Of a DNA stretch of 64,000 nucleotides, positions 46,979 to 57,128 are shown piece after piece. The notes under the pieces are model-generated. The model searched no databases. It was not told the DNA's origin and worked only from the letters and a program-made list of their open reading frames with translations. Made by a program: the position numbers and the translations under genes. Source of the stretch: Clitopilus passeckerianus (taxonomy: Eukaryota; Basidiomycota; Agaricomycetes; Agaricales; Entolomataceae); assembly GCA_944990035.1 (NCBI GenBank), contig CALYLX010000034.1, positions 868,001 to 932,000 on the forward strand, given 5' to 3'. Positions within the stretch are counted from its first letter, which is position 1. Each line of letters begins with the position of its first letter.

Positions 46979-48881
46979 TCATCTTGGTCTGGAATCCTTG
47001 CGAGCAGCCGCTGCACGACTAGCATCGAGAAGAGCCTCCCGATCAAATCTAAATCCGCCCTTGCTCGCTGTAGGCTCTGTGCTTGGAAGCGCAGCGGCCA
47101 GAATCTCCATGCTTTCCAGGGAAGAAATGGACACGCCGGAGTAGCTCGGAATCACCCCATCAGCATCCTTGGGCGGGAAGTTGAAGTTACCGCTCGGAAC
47201 CGTTGGCAACGTCGATGACGAGGCGACTGGGGCGAGGGGGGTTGGCTCTAACACGGCCAGCTTTGGGGCGTACTTTTTGAATTTGGGAAGACCCCCGCCT
47301 GAAACCCGAGTCTGGGAAATTGGTAGAGCATTTTTGTCTTTAGGCCCTTTAACAACCGCTGGGGTGGATTTTGCGGTGGATGCTTGACAGATTCGCTTCG
47401 GAGATATACAAAGTCTGCGTCGTGTGTTGTGTTCGCTAACTTGCGTTTTTGGGTACTTGAGCGTAGAATTAAACATTATTAGAAGGTCCTCGGGTGGATA
47501 AATACGCACATGTGTCGAGTGTAGATCGGGGCGAACTCCTTGAGAAATAAGACAACCCCTTCATCTGTCTAGGACTCCATAACTGTTAGATCCCCCCGGG
47601 CCACATGATACTCCCAACTTAACGCATATAGAGCCTCAAATATGCTCCCAGCCAGGTGTTCGGCAATAAGTTTAGAGAAGTATCCCATGGCATCAAGCCA
47701 GTTCCCCATGAAGTCGTTTGTTGTGAGCATTGACGCTGCAAGCTGAGTGTCGTGGTCAGCATGGACACCAACAGACAGAACGTAGCAAAGAACTGTGTGA
47801 CACTTGCTTTGACAAATTGTAGCTGTTCTGCTTCATCCCACACATATGCAGTACCGATTCGACTCGACCGCTCCGCCTCTCGCCTTGCAAACCTCTCGAT
47901 GCATCGGATGAGACATTCGTACCATTGTCGGTCCCCAAATGCAGCTGCCCAGTTAAGCCGTTCATACGAGAGTGAAAAACCTGCTGACGCTGGGGGTAAC
48001 GGGAACCATCGAGTGGGACAATGCCCAGAACGGAGAAAAGTATGTAACTTATTCCACAGGTCCTGAATCAGAAGAAGGCGGCGGTCGTCTTTAGTTCCGT
48101 TTGTTGGGGATGATCCAGTTATGTTCTTAATCAAAGGAGCATGGCCTATAGGTTTTGGGAATTGAATCCAGATTTTCGAATCTTGTTGCTTCCTGAATGT
48201 GGTGAAGTCATCGATCATTTCCAGGACATTCGGCGAAGGTGATAGCACTGAAGGGGCTAGTCTTATTCCAAGTTCCTTTAAAGTCTTGTGGGCCCTCCAA
48301 GAAAGAATTTCGCTTGGCACCCGATAATAAGAAATGAGGGGAAACACATACAATGCGACTGCCCATTCAAACAACGGCCAGATGACAGCACATACAGATG
48401 AGAAGTCGTCTTTTGGGAGGCTACTAAAATATCGGCCTGCACCAAAGGTCCAGTCTTCGGGGCTAGCATGTTTTTCGCCAAATTTAAAAAGGTCGGCATA
48501 GACCTGTTTTGCGCTATCGGAATTGAGCCGAGTCATCACTAACTGATATTTTTTGTCAGATTAAACGCATACACGGTTGGCACTGATTGGACTCAAGGAC
48601 AAACTCACATGATACACATTGGGTGGACTTGGCCACAAACAATGAAAAGTAACCTTTCCAACGGCCGCCTGGTAAGCATGCTCATATACTAGATGTGCCA
48701 TGTCAAAGGTTCTCCCGCCCAGCGCCTCCTTGTTGTGGGTAAAGGATATCTGGACCCCATCGCGAAGCTCCACAGGAATCTTGCGCCGAAATCCGGAGTC
48801 AGCAAGGGCCATGACGGCGTTTCTTGGCTTGGGCCCCTCTTTCTTTCGATTTTTGGACTGTTGTTTGTTTTTTCTTCTCAT
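46979..48881 (-). pseudogene. Orphan-family gene, paralog 2 (one in-frame stop)
   Basis: Starts MRRKNKQQSKNRKKEGPKPR, then VMALADSGFRRKIPVELRDG and HLVYEHAYQAAVGKVTFHCL. An intron (GTGAGT...ATCAG) leads to MTRLNSDSAKQVYADLFKFG, EDWTFGAGRYFSSLPKDDFS and EWAVAL. The next intron (AT|GTATGT...GGAG) is in the same place as in paralog 1. Further parts are NVLEMIDDFTTFRKQQDSKI, SYERLNWAAAFGDRQWYECL, NDFMGNWLDAMGYFSKLIAE and HLAGSIFEAL. An in-frame TAG (complement of 47569-47571) follows MES where paralogs 1 and 3 have Trp (ENW, SEW); the frame stays open beyond it. After a GTGCGT intron the Ser/Pro-rich end matches paralog 1 (DADGVIPSYSGVSISS, GGFRFDREALLDASRAA) and stops at 46979. Function unknown. 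Confidence 0.65.
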
Positions 48882-49224
48882 CGTCGAATATAGTCGTGAG
48901 TAAAAATCAAAAATGGGCCTCGAAAAGCAGAAGCCTACACGCTGATGCCCAAAATTCCCACGTCTGCTCCCTCAGTTACATTGGTCGTCCAACGTCGGCG
49001 GGCTATAATACACCTGCAGATCGCACTGATAGAGCCACGAAGTGGAAGTTCCAAGCTTTCATTTGGTTTTCACGCTGGTTAGTTATTTCCCCCAAGTAGC
49101 CTTGTGAGGCTAAGACAAGGACTTCATCAGTTCATGATAGTTCGCAAAGACATCGGAAAATGTCACCTTTGCTATCATATCCATGACAAGCGCGTTGAAT
49201 CCTCTGGAGGCAGATATTCAACGT

Positions 49225-49690
49225 TAAGCACCTCGGGCAAGGATATGCTCACTTGTACAGCCTAGTCAGCCTCCTTATAGAGCGAAGCGGATTATAATAC
49301 TCTACTCGGATGGTAAATACCCGCTCTCTCGGTGGTAACACTTTGTTAGGTCCAAGTAGGTTGTAAGGCTCGAAGAACCGGAAACACACGTCTTGACGAT
49401 GATGGGCGGGGAGACGTTGTATGAAGTACGGCATGATGTGCTTCGTAATTGCCTTGGGCAGACACCTTCCGCACTTGCCTCGCCGCCTCTAGGGTATCGC
49501 TGGGGGCACAGTGAACAAGTGGCCTTGGGAGGTGGTGGACGCCTCATCAAGACAAACCGAAAGGAACCAACAACAGTGATACAGACGACGGAGCCGGAGT
49601 ACTGCCCATTGTGATCACCAATCCACGCATCAGGATAGGTCCGCAAAGGCTACTCTCTGGCCCCAATGTCATTTTTGAAGCAATGAGAGA
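49225..49690 (-). repeat. Degenerate dispersed repeat, copy R5
   Basis: Aligns with R6 over most of its length: GTAGGTTGTAAGGCTCGAAG at 49355, ATGATGTGCTTCGTAATTGC near 49434, GATCGCTGGGGGCA-like block near 49497, ACAACAGTGATACAGAC near 49570, and ATCCACGCATCAGGAT near 49620. The block GTAGGTTGTAAG.CTCGA also matches R1, tying the 49-51 kb copies to the 9-14 kb family. It lies about 0.35 kb upstream of the start of paralog 2. Confidence 0.75.
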
Positions 49691-50574
49691 GGTGGAATTC
49701 TGCTGGCTTTATACGGACGTCCATAAGGAGCCCAATGCTACAGAACTAAGCGGCCGACTAAGAATTGCGTCCTGGGAGCAGCATCATAGAGATGAAAACT
49801 ACAGATGATCAATGGCTGCATAACGAGAGGAAGCACTTGAGCATAGAAGAAAACTCAGTAGCGAGACCATTTGTGTTCGCTGACAAGCGCAAGGCATACG
49901 CGTATCTGAAGTTTCCAGGAAATATAGGATTCCAAGAAACCACTAGAAGAGAGGCCCATCTATTAGGCGTTCAAATATGTCGTTGTTGGAGCGACTATTT
50001 GTGTTGATGGCTTAGAGAGGTTGTGACGAACAGCACTGGAATTTGAAATCGGAAGTTTGCTGTGTGGCTGCTTACATATTTTAGCATCACGACACTCTGG
50101 TCCAAGTCCGTCTGGACTTTTCCCGACTGCCAGCAAAATGTCAGTGCATCTGCCTCGCTTTCTCAAATTCTCCTCGCGTTAACGTGTAACTACAGGTAAT
50201 GAGTGCGGTTCTCATGATCTCATATACTCTCGGACGTATTTCCCTGGTATGAACAAGAGGCGTCGGTGCCGTGATCTGTTCAACGAAAACAGACCCTTCC
50301 CATCGAGTATTGAAGGGTGACCGTTTGCAATAGAGCGACGAACAATAGATTAAATTGCCATGTCAAGTTCAATTATACAGTTAGATCAAAGTCAGATAAA
50401 TGGTGCGTCATCGGCCCCAGACGATCTAGGCAACAAGTGTACGCAACAAAGTATGCAGTCAATTGGCCCTCCACGGACAAAGTGCCATGGGCCATCATTT
50501 AATCTTCCTTGGAAGGTGCCTTTATGAATCTCCCAAAGTTATGATTCCCAGATTCTTCGCAAGGTAAGTATCCA
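49691..50574. other. Spacer between repeat copies, no gene seen
   Basis: Only short frames. No match to known families, and no RNA gene seen. Confidence 0.35.
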
Positions 50575-51040
50575 TGCAGACTCGGAGTTCACTGGGCAAG
50601 GATTCGGATCACTTGCGAGTCAACCTCCCCGCAGAGCCGAGCGGATGACAAGACGGTAGTGGCACAATCAACGTTCGCCATACTGGTAATAACACTCTTG
50701 GGTCCAATAGGTCGTAAGGCTTGAAGAACCGGAAACCCCGTTTCAAACGATGATGGGTGGGAGACGGCATAGTACGGCATGATGTGCTTCGTAATTGCCT
50801 TGGGTAGACACCCTCCGCACGTACCTCACCGCCGCCGGGGATCGCTGGGGGCAACGAGGCTAGGTGGTCAGGGGGCTGAAAGATGCTTCAACAAGAAAGA
50901 CCCAGAGGAACCAACAACAGTGGTACAGACAACAGAGCCTGGGCAGCTACCCGTTGTGAACGTCAATCCACGCATCAGGATTGGCCTGCAATGGTTGCTC
51001 TCGAGCTTCAATGTCATTTTTAAGCGGTGAGAAATTTAAG
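50575..51040 (-). repeat. Degenerate dispersed repeat, copy R6
   Basis: Closest to R5: the ATGATGTGCTTCGTAATTGC block near 50789, GGAACCAACAACAGTGGTAC near 50907, and AATCCACGCATCAGGATTGG near 50964 are nearly identical. On the minus strand short frames read FRFFKPYDLL where R5 reads FRFFEPYNLL and R1 FWFPRAYNLL. No intact frame. Confidence 0.78.
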
Positions 51041-51119
51041 AGATAGACCAGACAGCCTCCATGGGTAGTTGAACAAATGGCGAAAATACACTAGAGTGAC
51101 GAGGCACTGGTTCATGAAG

Positions 51120-51520
51120 TAACACTACGTCGGGTTCAAGTAGGTCCATAGACATGAAGAACTGGAAGTATTGGGCAATGAGTACGCAGATATCACCTTG
51201 CTGTCAGGGTGGATAGACTGGTGGCACTAGCTACGTACGAGCCGGTGCGTTCTCGTACAGCATCATCATGATGTGCTTCAGAATCGCCTGGAACGGAGCC
51301 CTTTCGGTGATCCAGCAAGGGTCCGGAGTTTGCAAGTACTGGGGACTTACGTTGAGAGGCGATTGGGCAGATGATGTTATCCGGCGACCCAACGAATCCG
51401 ACGACAGTATACAGGCAACGAATCTGGGAAGGAGACCTCTGCCAAAAGTCGATCACGCATCAGGATTGGCTGGCAGTGGGGTGCTCCCAGGCTTCGAAGT
51501 CATTTTTACTAATAGCCCAT
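51120..51520 (-). repeat. Degenerate dispersed repeat, copy R7
   Basis: The most diverged of the three downstream copies. Shared blocks: TTCAAGTAGGTC near 51136, ATGATGTGCTTCAGAAT near 51268, CACGCATCAGGATTGGCTGG near 51456, and CTTCGAAGTCATTTTTA near 51493. It ends about 130 bases before the ELP6 start codon, so it may overlap that promoter. Confidence 0.7.
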
Positions 51521-51651
51521 AGTATCAACCCTGTAGCCATATTTTGTAGAGGTTGTGAACCAGCGTTGAAACCAAAATATGAGAATACGGAACGTCCAGA
51601 AAGAAAGCTTGCCTGGGAATTTGACAGTGCCCATCATCTAATCGTTCTTTG

Positions 51652-52628
51652 ATGCTACCTCCATTCGACCTCCCAGACGAAGTCTTCCTCCTCGTATCGG
51701 ACGAGCTTGCCTCGCCAGCAGACTTCATACTTCACCGTGCTCTAGCTGCTCAGCTCAAAGGAAGTCGAGCATCCACTGCCCAGAATGGATCTCAGACCCA
51801 AGCAATAATTCTATCGGTTTCTGAACCACTTGCTCGATGGACTGCTATAGCTTCAAAATCTGTGCGTTTCTATTCGTCTTTATCTTGGAAATAAACGAAG
51901 GAAACCTACTTAAATGCGCATGGGTCTTTAGAACGTGAACATTCAGGCACAAATTACCTCTAGTTCCCTCGCCTTCATCGATGTCCTCTCACACATCCAG
52001 CCTCCATTGACATCGTCCAATTCTAACAACTCGACCACCACCATCCAGCCTGCTCTCCGGCCCATTTTCGACCTTCTTACACCTCTTCTCGGGATTGATC
52101 AACAAGGAGACAACGACCCTCAGAATGCGGGAAAGAGCCCACTCGTGATCCTAGACGACGTCACGACTCTCAGCTGGCTTGGATTCACCACAGCTGATCT
52201 CGTGCGATTCATACGAGCACTTAAAGCAGCTTGTAAGAAGGTACGATGCACGTCCGCTCCTTTGCTTGAAGCAATGGATTTTGAAGCTAGATCCTAGGCC
52301 AACACAACTCTGATTGTCCGACACCACAATGTTACGCCCGGCCAACTAGATGACCTCTTCCGAACACTTCTCCAACTGTGTTCATATCACCTAGAAGTAA
52401 AACCGCTTTCAAGCGGACGTAGCGGCTCTGTGAGCGGAGAGGTGGGCCTGCATGTATTTTTTGCCCATACCCTACTAAATTGCGCCCTATCAGGTCGCCC
52501 TCCATTTGGGTCTCACCACATCTCCTGGCGCCGTGAAACTCATTTCTCGAAATACCGCCATGCATTACCGTCTAACAGATACAGGCGTTACATTCTTTGA
52601 CAGGGGGACAAGCGGCGGTGTACTGTAA
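51652..52628 (+). CDS. ELP6: Elongator complex protein 6
   Basis: Subunit of the Elongator accessory ring (Elp4-Elp5-Elp6), needed for wobble-uridine modification of tRNA. Starts MLPPFDLPDEVFLLVSDELA with ADFILHRALAAQLKG. After the first intron (TCT|GTGCGT...CTTTAG) come IQAQITSSSLAFIDVL and SPLVILDDVTTLSWLGFTTA (the RecA-fold Walker-B-like strand LVILDD), then IRALKAACKK, TTLIVRHHNVTP, LDDLFRTLLQLCSYHLEVKP and VALHLGLTTSPGAVKLIS, and the end MHYRLTDTGVTFFDRGTSGG. Three introns; the last one (GTGGGC...ATCAG) ends near 52494. The RecA-like fold lacks a Walker A motif, as in other ELP6 proteins. The start is the first ATG of the exon. About 280 residues, normal. Confidence 0.9.
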
Positions 52629-52854
52629 TAGTTCCTCCAAGTGAAATAGGAGAATCGTAAAATTAGAATAATAATACATTTATCGTACACATCAGCTCAA
52701 CATCGCGAGGCTTGCAAATAGCAACAGCGAAGACGTGGGTCGTTGCAAGGCGGCATAACACATGCATACCAAATCATATATCCTAGGACATGAGAGCGAC
52801 AAGCTACATCTTTTATCACCCGGGAGATCCCAATACCGACAATCCAGGTACTGC

Positions 52855-54107
52855 TTAGAGCTTTTGAAGGGCAGCGGCAGAGATGGTCTGGCCAGAGGCC
52901 TTGGCACGCTTGCGGAGCATGGCAGTGGATTTGTTGCCACGGATACCTCCACCCCACTGGCGACGGTTCTCCTCGTACTTGTCGGAGAAGTTGGCCTTGG
53001 CTGCGCTAACGAGGTTGGCAAGCTCCCTCTGGTCCTCGCTCTTGACCTCCTGGATAGCCAAAACAGCAGCGGTCTTCTTGTGAACGACAGTGCCGAGACG
53101 AGCCTTGCCCTTGACGATGACGTAGGGGACACCCATCTTACGGCAGAGGGCGGGGAGGAAGACGACGAGCTCGATGGGGTCAACATCGTGAGAGATGACA
53201 ACAAGAGCTGCCTTTTTGGCCTCGACGAGAGCAACGATGTGGTTGAGACCGTACTTGACGAAGAGAGGCTTCTTGGTATCCTGTTTGATAAAACAGTCAG
53301 TGTCGTCCTTGCCAAGGTGGAGAAAATCGACGAACATCAGCCTTCTTGCCGTCGGCGGCAGCAGAAGCAGCAGACTCAAGGCGAGCCTTCTTCTCCTGCT
53401 TAGATTCAGGGCGGTACTTGTTCAAGAGCTTGAACAGCTGAGTCGCGGTGTTCTTGTCCAAGGTGTGGGAGAATTGAGCAATTGCAGGGGGGACCTTGAG
53501 GCGCTGGTTGAGGACGACCTTCTGGCGCTGGAGACGGATATACTCAGGCCACTTGACGAAGCGGGTGAGGTCAGTCTTGGGGCGGATGTCCTGGCCTATT
53601 GTACCAGGTCAAGCACACCGCTGAGGTAGTGGGGCAGAATGATTTACCAATACCGAAGTTCTTGGCCTTAGCCTCGAACAAGGGGTTCTTCTTAGTCTTG
53701 GTGGCCTTGCTGGCACCGAAGGGGGCGGCAGCGGGCTTCTTTCCAGATCCGGCTTTAGCTTTGGGGGGCTGGTCATTGAGACGAAGTCAGCAATGTTATT
53801 CAACAGTATAAAACTAGTTGACAATGCGCCTCGGAGCTCTAGTGTCGTGCAAGCACGGCCCAGCATATATTTGCTTCATCGCTCTTCAAGAAGAGCTCAG
53901 CATATGAAACGTCGAGTATATCAATCGATATATCGATTATTTCAAAGTTTGCTTTAGGCAGGTAACACATCTATGGTTATGGATCAGCACACTGAGTCAA
54001 GGCTCATCCGCAGTGAAAACTTGCCATCCATCTCAAAACACATCGCCGTCGAGATGTATGATGCTTGACACCAGAGCTCGTCGACGTATGCAACGTTTTC
54101 TCACCAT
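52855..54107 (-). CDS. RPL8: 60S ribosomal protein eL8 (L8/L7a)
   Basis: Large-subunit protein of the L7Ae/L30e family. The first exon is probably only the ATG (54105-54107), immediately followed by a GTGAGA donor; a 336-base intron ends at CAG 53769-53771 and exon 2 starts [20 protein letters not shown]. Then come [138 protein letters not shown] and the end [20 protein letters not shown] ... ISAAALQKL at TAA 52855-52857. Internal introns have donors GTAAAT and GTTCGT. Full-length. The leader before the ATG is CA-rich. Long first introns with ATG-only exons are common in fungal ribosomal protein genes. The first exon is less certain than the rest. Confidence 0.94.
53783..53887 (-). ncRNA. Candidate C/D-box snoRNA in RPL8 intron 1
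   Basis: Inside the first intron of the eL8 gene, on the same strand, a terminal stem GAAG...CTTC encloses a C-box-like GCGATGA (one base off RTGATGA) just inside the 5' arm and a perfect CTGA D box next to the 3' arm, about 105 nt overall. The animal eL8 gene (RPL7A) is a known host of C/D snoRNAs, which makes the setting plausible. Against it: no clear C'/D' pair, and the 5' arm can instead form a hairpin with its own upstream bases (53881-53896). Low confidence. Confidence 0.25.
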
Positions 54108-54638
54108 TTTTGTTGATGTTCTTGAGGATGTCGGCGTTGGGCTTGAGGATGAAGGAAGGGGCTGGAGGAAAACTGAACGACCGAAGTTTGGACTATCAAG
54201 CTGCTTATGTAATGGTTCAGCTCAACGGCTCCGCCCTGCCCTATGCGCTACCGACCATGGCAAGTTCACAGCGACTACCTTTGACGAAAGGACGGCTGTC
54301 TTGACTCTATGGCGGCTTTTCGGTAACGAATATACGAAAAGCGCACCCGAAATAGTTTCTCCTCTATATCAGAAACACCCAACTTGAACTAACCTGTAAC
54401 TAACCTGTCTATCTGGATGAAAGATTCGAAGGCTCTGGCGGGCATGACCTGTGACATCCCACCCTCATCCATAATGAGAGAATTCCGAGTCTTTACTGGG
54501 TGGTATGACATAAACGGAATTGTGGCGCAAACTGCGAACTGGCCTTCATCGACATCACGCGGCCACCTAGATTTCAGATTATGACTCATAGTAGAAGACA
54601 TCAATCAGCCTGAAGCAGATATCTATCCCTCCTCCAAG
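54108..54638. promoter_or_regulatory. Divergent promoter region, RPL8 / isochorismatase-like
   Basis: 531 bases between the probable eL8 start and the hydrolase start. It contains short frames on both strands (a minus frame at 54389-54604 begins MSSTMSHNLKSRWPRDVDEG), none with a known domain. Treated as promoter and leader sequence. Confidence 0.4.
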
Positions 54639-55313
54639 ATGTCTTCTATGTCTTTCGCGGGTAAGAATACCGCCCTTCTCGTGGTTGATGTACAGCAAGG
54701 TGGACAATGATTGACGTTTCTTGTGCTGGGGTTATCTGACCGCCTGAGATCAGGATTCAATTTCCCTCCATACGCCGGAAAGCAATCTAGCACTCCAGAA
54801 TGCTATCATAATATTGGAGAACTTCTGAAAGCATTAAGGGAAACCTCTTTGCCAGTGATCCATATTCAACACCATTCTACTAAACCGTCATCACCATTCC
54901 ACCCTGTCAACAATCCACAAGGGATCAAACCCATGCCAGAAGCAGCTGAACTTCCGGGAGAGGTTCTGTTCACGAAGAACGTAAATTCGGCTTTTATTGG
55001 GACACCGTTAGAACGACATCTGAAGGAGGCAGGAATCAAGAAGCTGGTCATCGTTGGATGCTCAACTACGGAGTGCATCAGCACGACTGTCCGGATGGCG
55101 AGCAATCTTGGCTGGGAGGTCTTCCTTCCTCGAGATGCCACGGCAACATATGCTAAGGAACCTGCTCCTGGGGCTCGAGCAGATTTGAAGGGATTTGATG
55201 CAGAGATGATGCATGAAGTTGCTCTTGCGGAACTGCATGAAGAGTTTGCGACTGTCATCACGACAAATGATGTTCTGGAGGCGGTAAAGGGGGTTGCTTC
55301 GGTATCTCCCTGA
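54639..55313 (+). CDS. Isochorismatase-family cysteine hydrolase
   Basis: Starts MSSMSFAGKNTALLVVDVQQ; the Asp of VDVQ is the first catalytic residue. An intron (GTGGAC...GATCAG) follows, then GFNFPPYAGKQSSTPECYHN and VIHIQHHSTKPSSPF. TKNVNSAFIGTPLERHL carries the catalytic Lys, and KLVIVGCSTTECISTTVRMA the nucleophilic Cys (of TTEC) after the usual cis-peptide position. The rest (LGWEVFLPRDATATYA, AEMMHEVALAELHEEFATVI) completes the fold; TGA at 55311-55313. About 200 residues with one intron, so complete. Family members hydrolyse isochorismate, nicotinamide, N-carbamoylsarcosine or ureidoacrylate; the sequence alone does not fix the substrate. Likely cytosolic, as no targeting signal is seen. 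Confidence 0.9.
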
Positions 55314-55426
55314 GTCTGGAGGAGGACATGGCTGCCCTTGTTATTGATTCCAACCGAGGGGTTACGATAGATATTGTTATATTCTACATACACGCAATTA
55401 CAAAGCTGTTCCGGTGCTGCCAAGTC

Positions 55427-56390
55427 CTACGTCTGCTTCTCGGGTGGAGCGAGCGAACTAAATGGTTTCCCTGGCGGTATGCGGGCAGCAGTGGCACCAG
55501 CGTCTACTGGCAGGATAACACCTGTCATCCACCTCGCTTCCTCGCTGGCTAGGAAGCGCACGGCAGCGCCGATATCCCAGGCATTGCCTTCTTTTCTTAA
55601 GATATTCATGTTGACACGGGCCTCTCGTACTTCAGGGGTGATCCCATAGGTGTAGACCATGGGCGTGAAGACAGCACCTGTCGAAGAATATTAGCCTTTT
55701 GAAAGCTGAATGGTCACTTGTGAAGCACATACCAGGACAAACACAATTGACTCGAATACCTGTGGGGCCGTGGTGAGCAGCCATGGCTTTCGTCATATTG
55801 ATAATAGCGCCTTTGCTTGTCGGATACAACAACATCGGGACCCCTCCTCCCAACCCAGCAATGCTTGAAATGTTGACAATCGAGCCTTTTCCATAGAGAG
55901 TTCCAGCATCGTTCCTCTCCATCGCAGGAACGGCATACTTCGTCATCAGCATCATGCTTGACACATTGACCTCCATGCCTCTCGCCCACTCTGTCGTATC
56001 AACGTCCACCGCGGTGCCCATAGGCCCAGCGATACCAACGTTGTTGACCAATATATCCAGCCTTCCGAACTGAGAAAGTGCAAGCTCGACTGTTTTCTTG
56101 CAATCTTCCTCCTTCGTTACATCGGCATGGATAGCAATGGCCGTCCCCTTACCGAACTCGTTCTCGATCATCGAGACTGTGAGTTCGGCGTTCCCGAGGG
56201 TAATGTCAGAGCAGACAACTCGGGCACCGGCCTCCGCAAGAAGGATTGCAGATGCACGTCCATTCCCTAGGCCAGCAGCTTGGGAGCCTGCGCCAGTGAC
56301 AATGGCAACCTTGCCAGCAAGGGTCCTGGATGGACGGGGTGGGATAGTGTGAAAGGATTCGTCGATTGGTTGGCTGCTGGACATGGACAT
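55427..56390 (-). CDS. Short-chain dehydrogenase/reductase (classical SDR)
   Basis: Starts MSMSSSQPIDESFHTIPPRP. The Rossmann nucleotide-binding motif is VAIVTGAGSQAAGLGNGRAS, with an extended Gly loop. After ARVVCSDITLGNAE come HADVTKEEDCKKTVE and the structural LDILVNNVGIAGPMGTAVD. The catalytic set is present: Asn of MEVNVSSMM, Ser of IVNISSIAGLGGG, and YPTSKGAI (Tyr and Lys). PTGIRVNCVCPG precedes the single intron (GTATGT...CGACAG), then VFTPMVYTYGITPEV and FLASEEARWMTGVILPVDAG. The Asp after the second strand (CSD) allows NAD(H) use. The length, about 300 residues, is slightly above the 250-residue core because of N- and C-terminal extensions. Substrate unknown. Convergent with the hydrolase gene. 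Confidence 0.9.
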
Positions 56391-57128
56391 GATGAGAACT
56401 TGGCTGAGGGAGGTGATCGCAAATGTTGCCTTAATTTATAGCGAAAGAGTTGGCCGTAGATCTTGACCAGCTTTAGAAGAGTCAGAGGTCAGCAGACGAG
56501 ACCCGATGAAACGAGAGCCGATAAGCCGAGCATAGTCTTTTGAAAGTTTCCAGCTGTCAATGGAGTTGACTGGGAGTTGGGTACTCCGAGCTGCAACAAC
56601 GATTTATTGGTTCATATTCCAATTCAAGACGATCTGTGACTAGAATACCTAGGGAGCGTAGCATTTTGAGGACACGCGATTGGTTAGAAGGCAGTCATGA
56701 CTTCGGGTGGCGCCCTACTGTGAACTTGATCGGCGTGCTGGCATTTGAGCCAATCATCGACCTTGGTCGTTTCCGAGGGCTCGACAACCAAAAACTTAGA
56801 AGTAGATTTTTGTCAATGATTCCATTGGTATCGTTGATTTCTAGCAGAACGTACATCCTGCTTGTACAAGCATATCTAGTTAATACATATAGAGTTTCTA
56901 CTCTACTCTGAGTCTTTGGTATTTCACAAGCTACATGGTCAGAGAGTACTATACTAAGCATTCCAATCCAAAGCAACAAAATTAGTACAGGTATATTAAT
57001 AATTAATGCTACAGCAAGTCGTGTAGCGCTTTATCATATTCATTCGGGAAATGCGCGCTGTGGTCCCGAAAAAGAAACAAAATAATATCAGCACTATTCC
57101 ACAAAGATAATAGAATGAGAGTCTAAAC
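56391..57128. other. Intergenic: SDR promoter and lipase 3' region
   Basis: 738 bases between two minus-strand genes. AT-rich toward 57000. No coding frame with protein character, no repeat copy, no RNA gene seen. Confidence 0.4.

Noticed and set aside
54001..54030. ATG at 54025-54027 followed by GCAAGT as the RPL8 start
   Set aside because: A better candidate with a GTGAGA donor directly after ATG and a CA-rich leader lies at 54105-54107.
54389..54604. Minus-strand frame beginning MSSTMSHNLKSRWPRD as a possible gene between RPL8 and the hydrolase
   Set aside because: No continuation exon with protein character could be found, and the region fits a divergent promoter.
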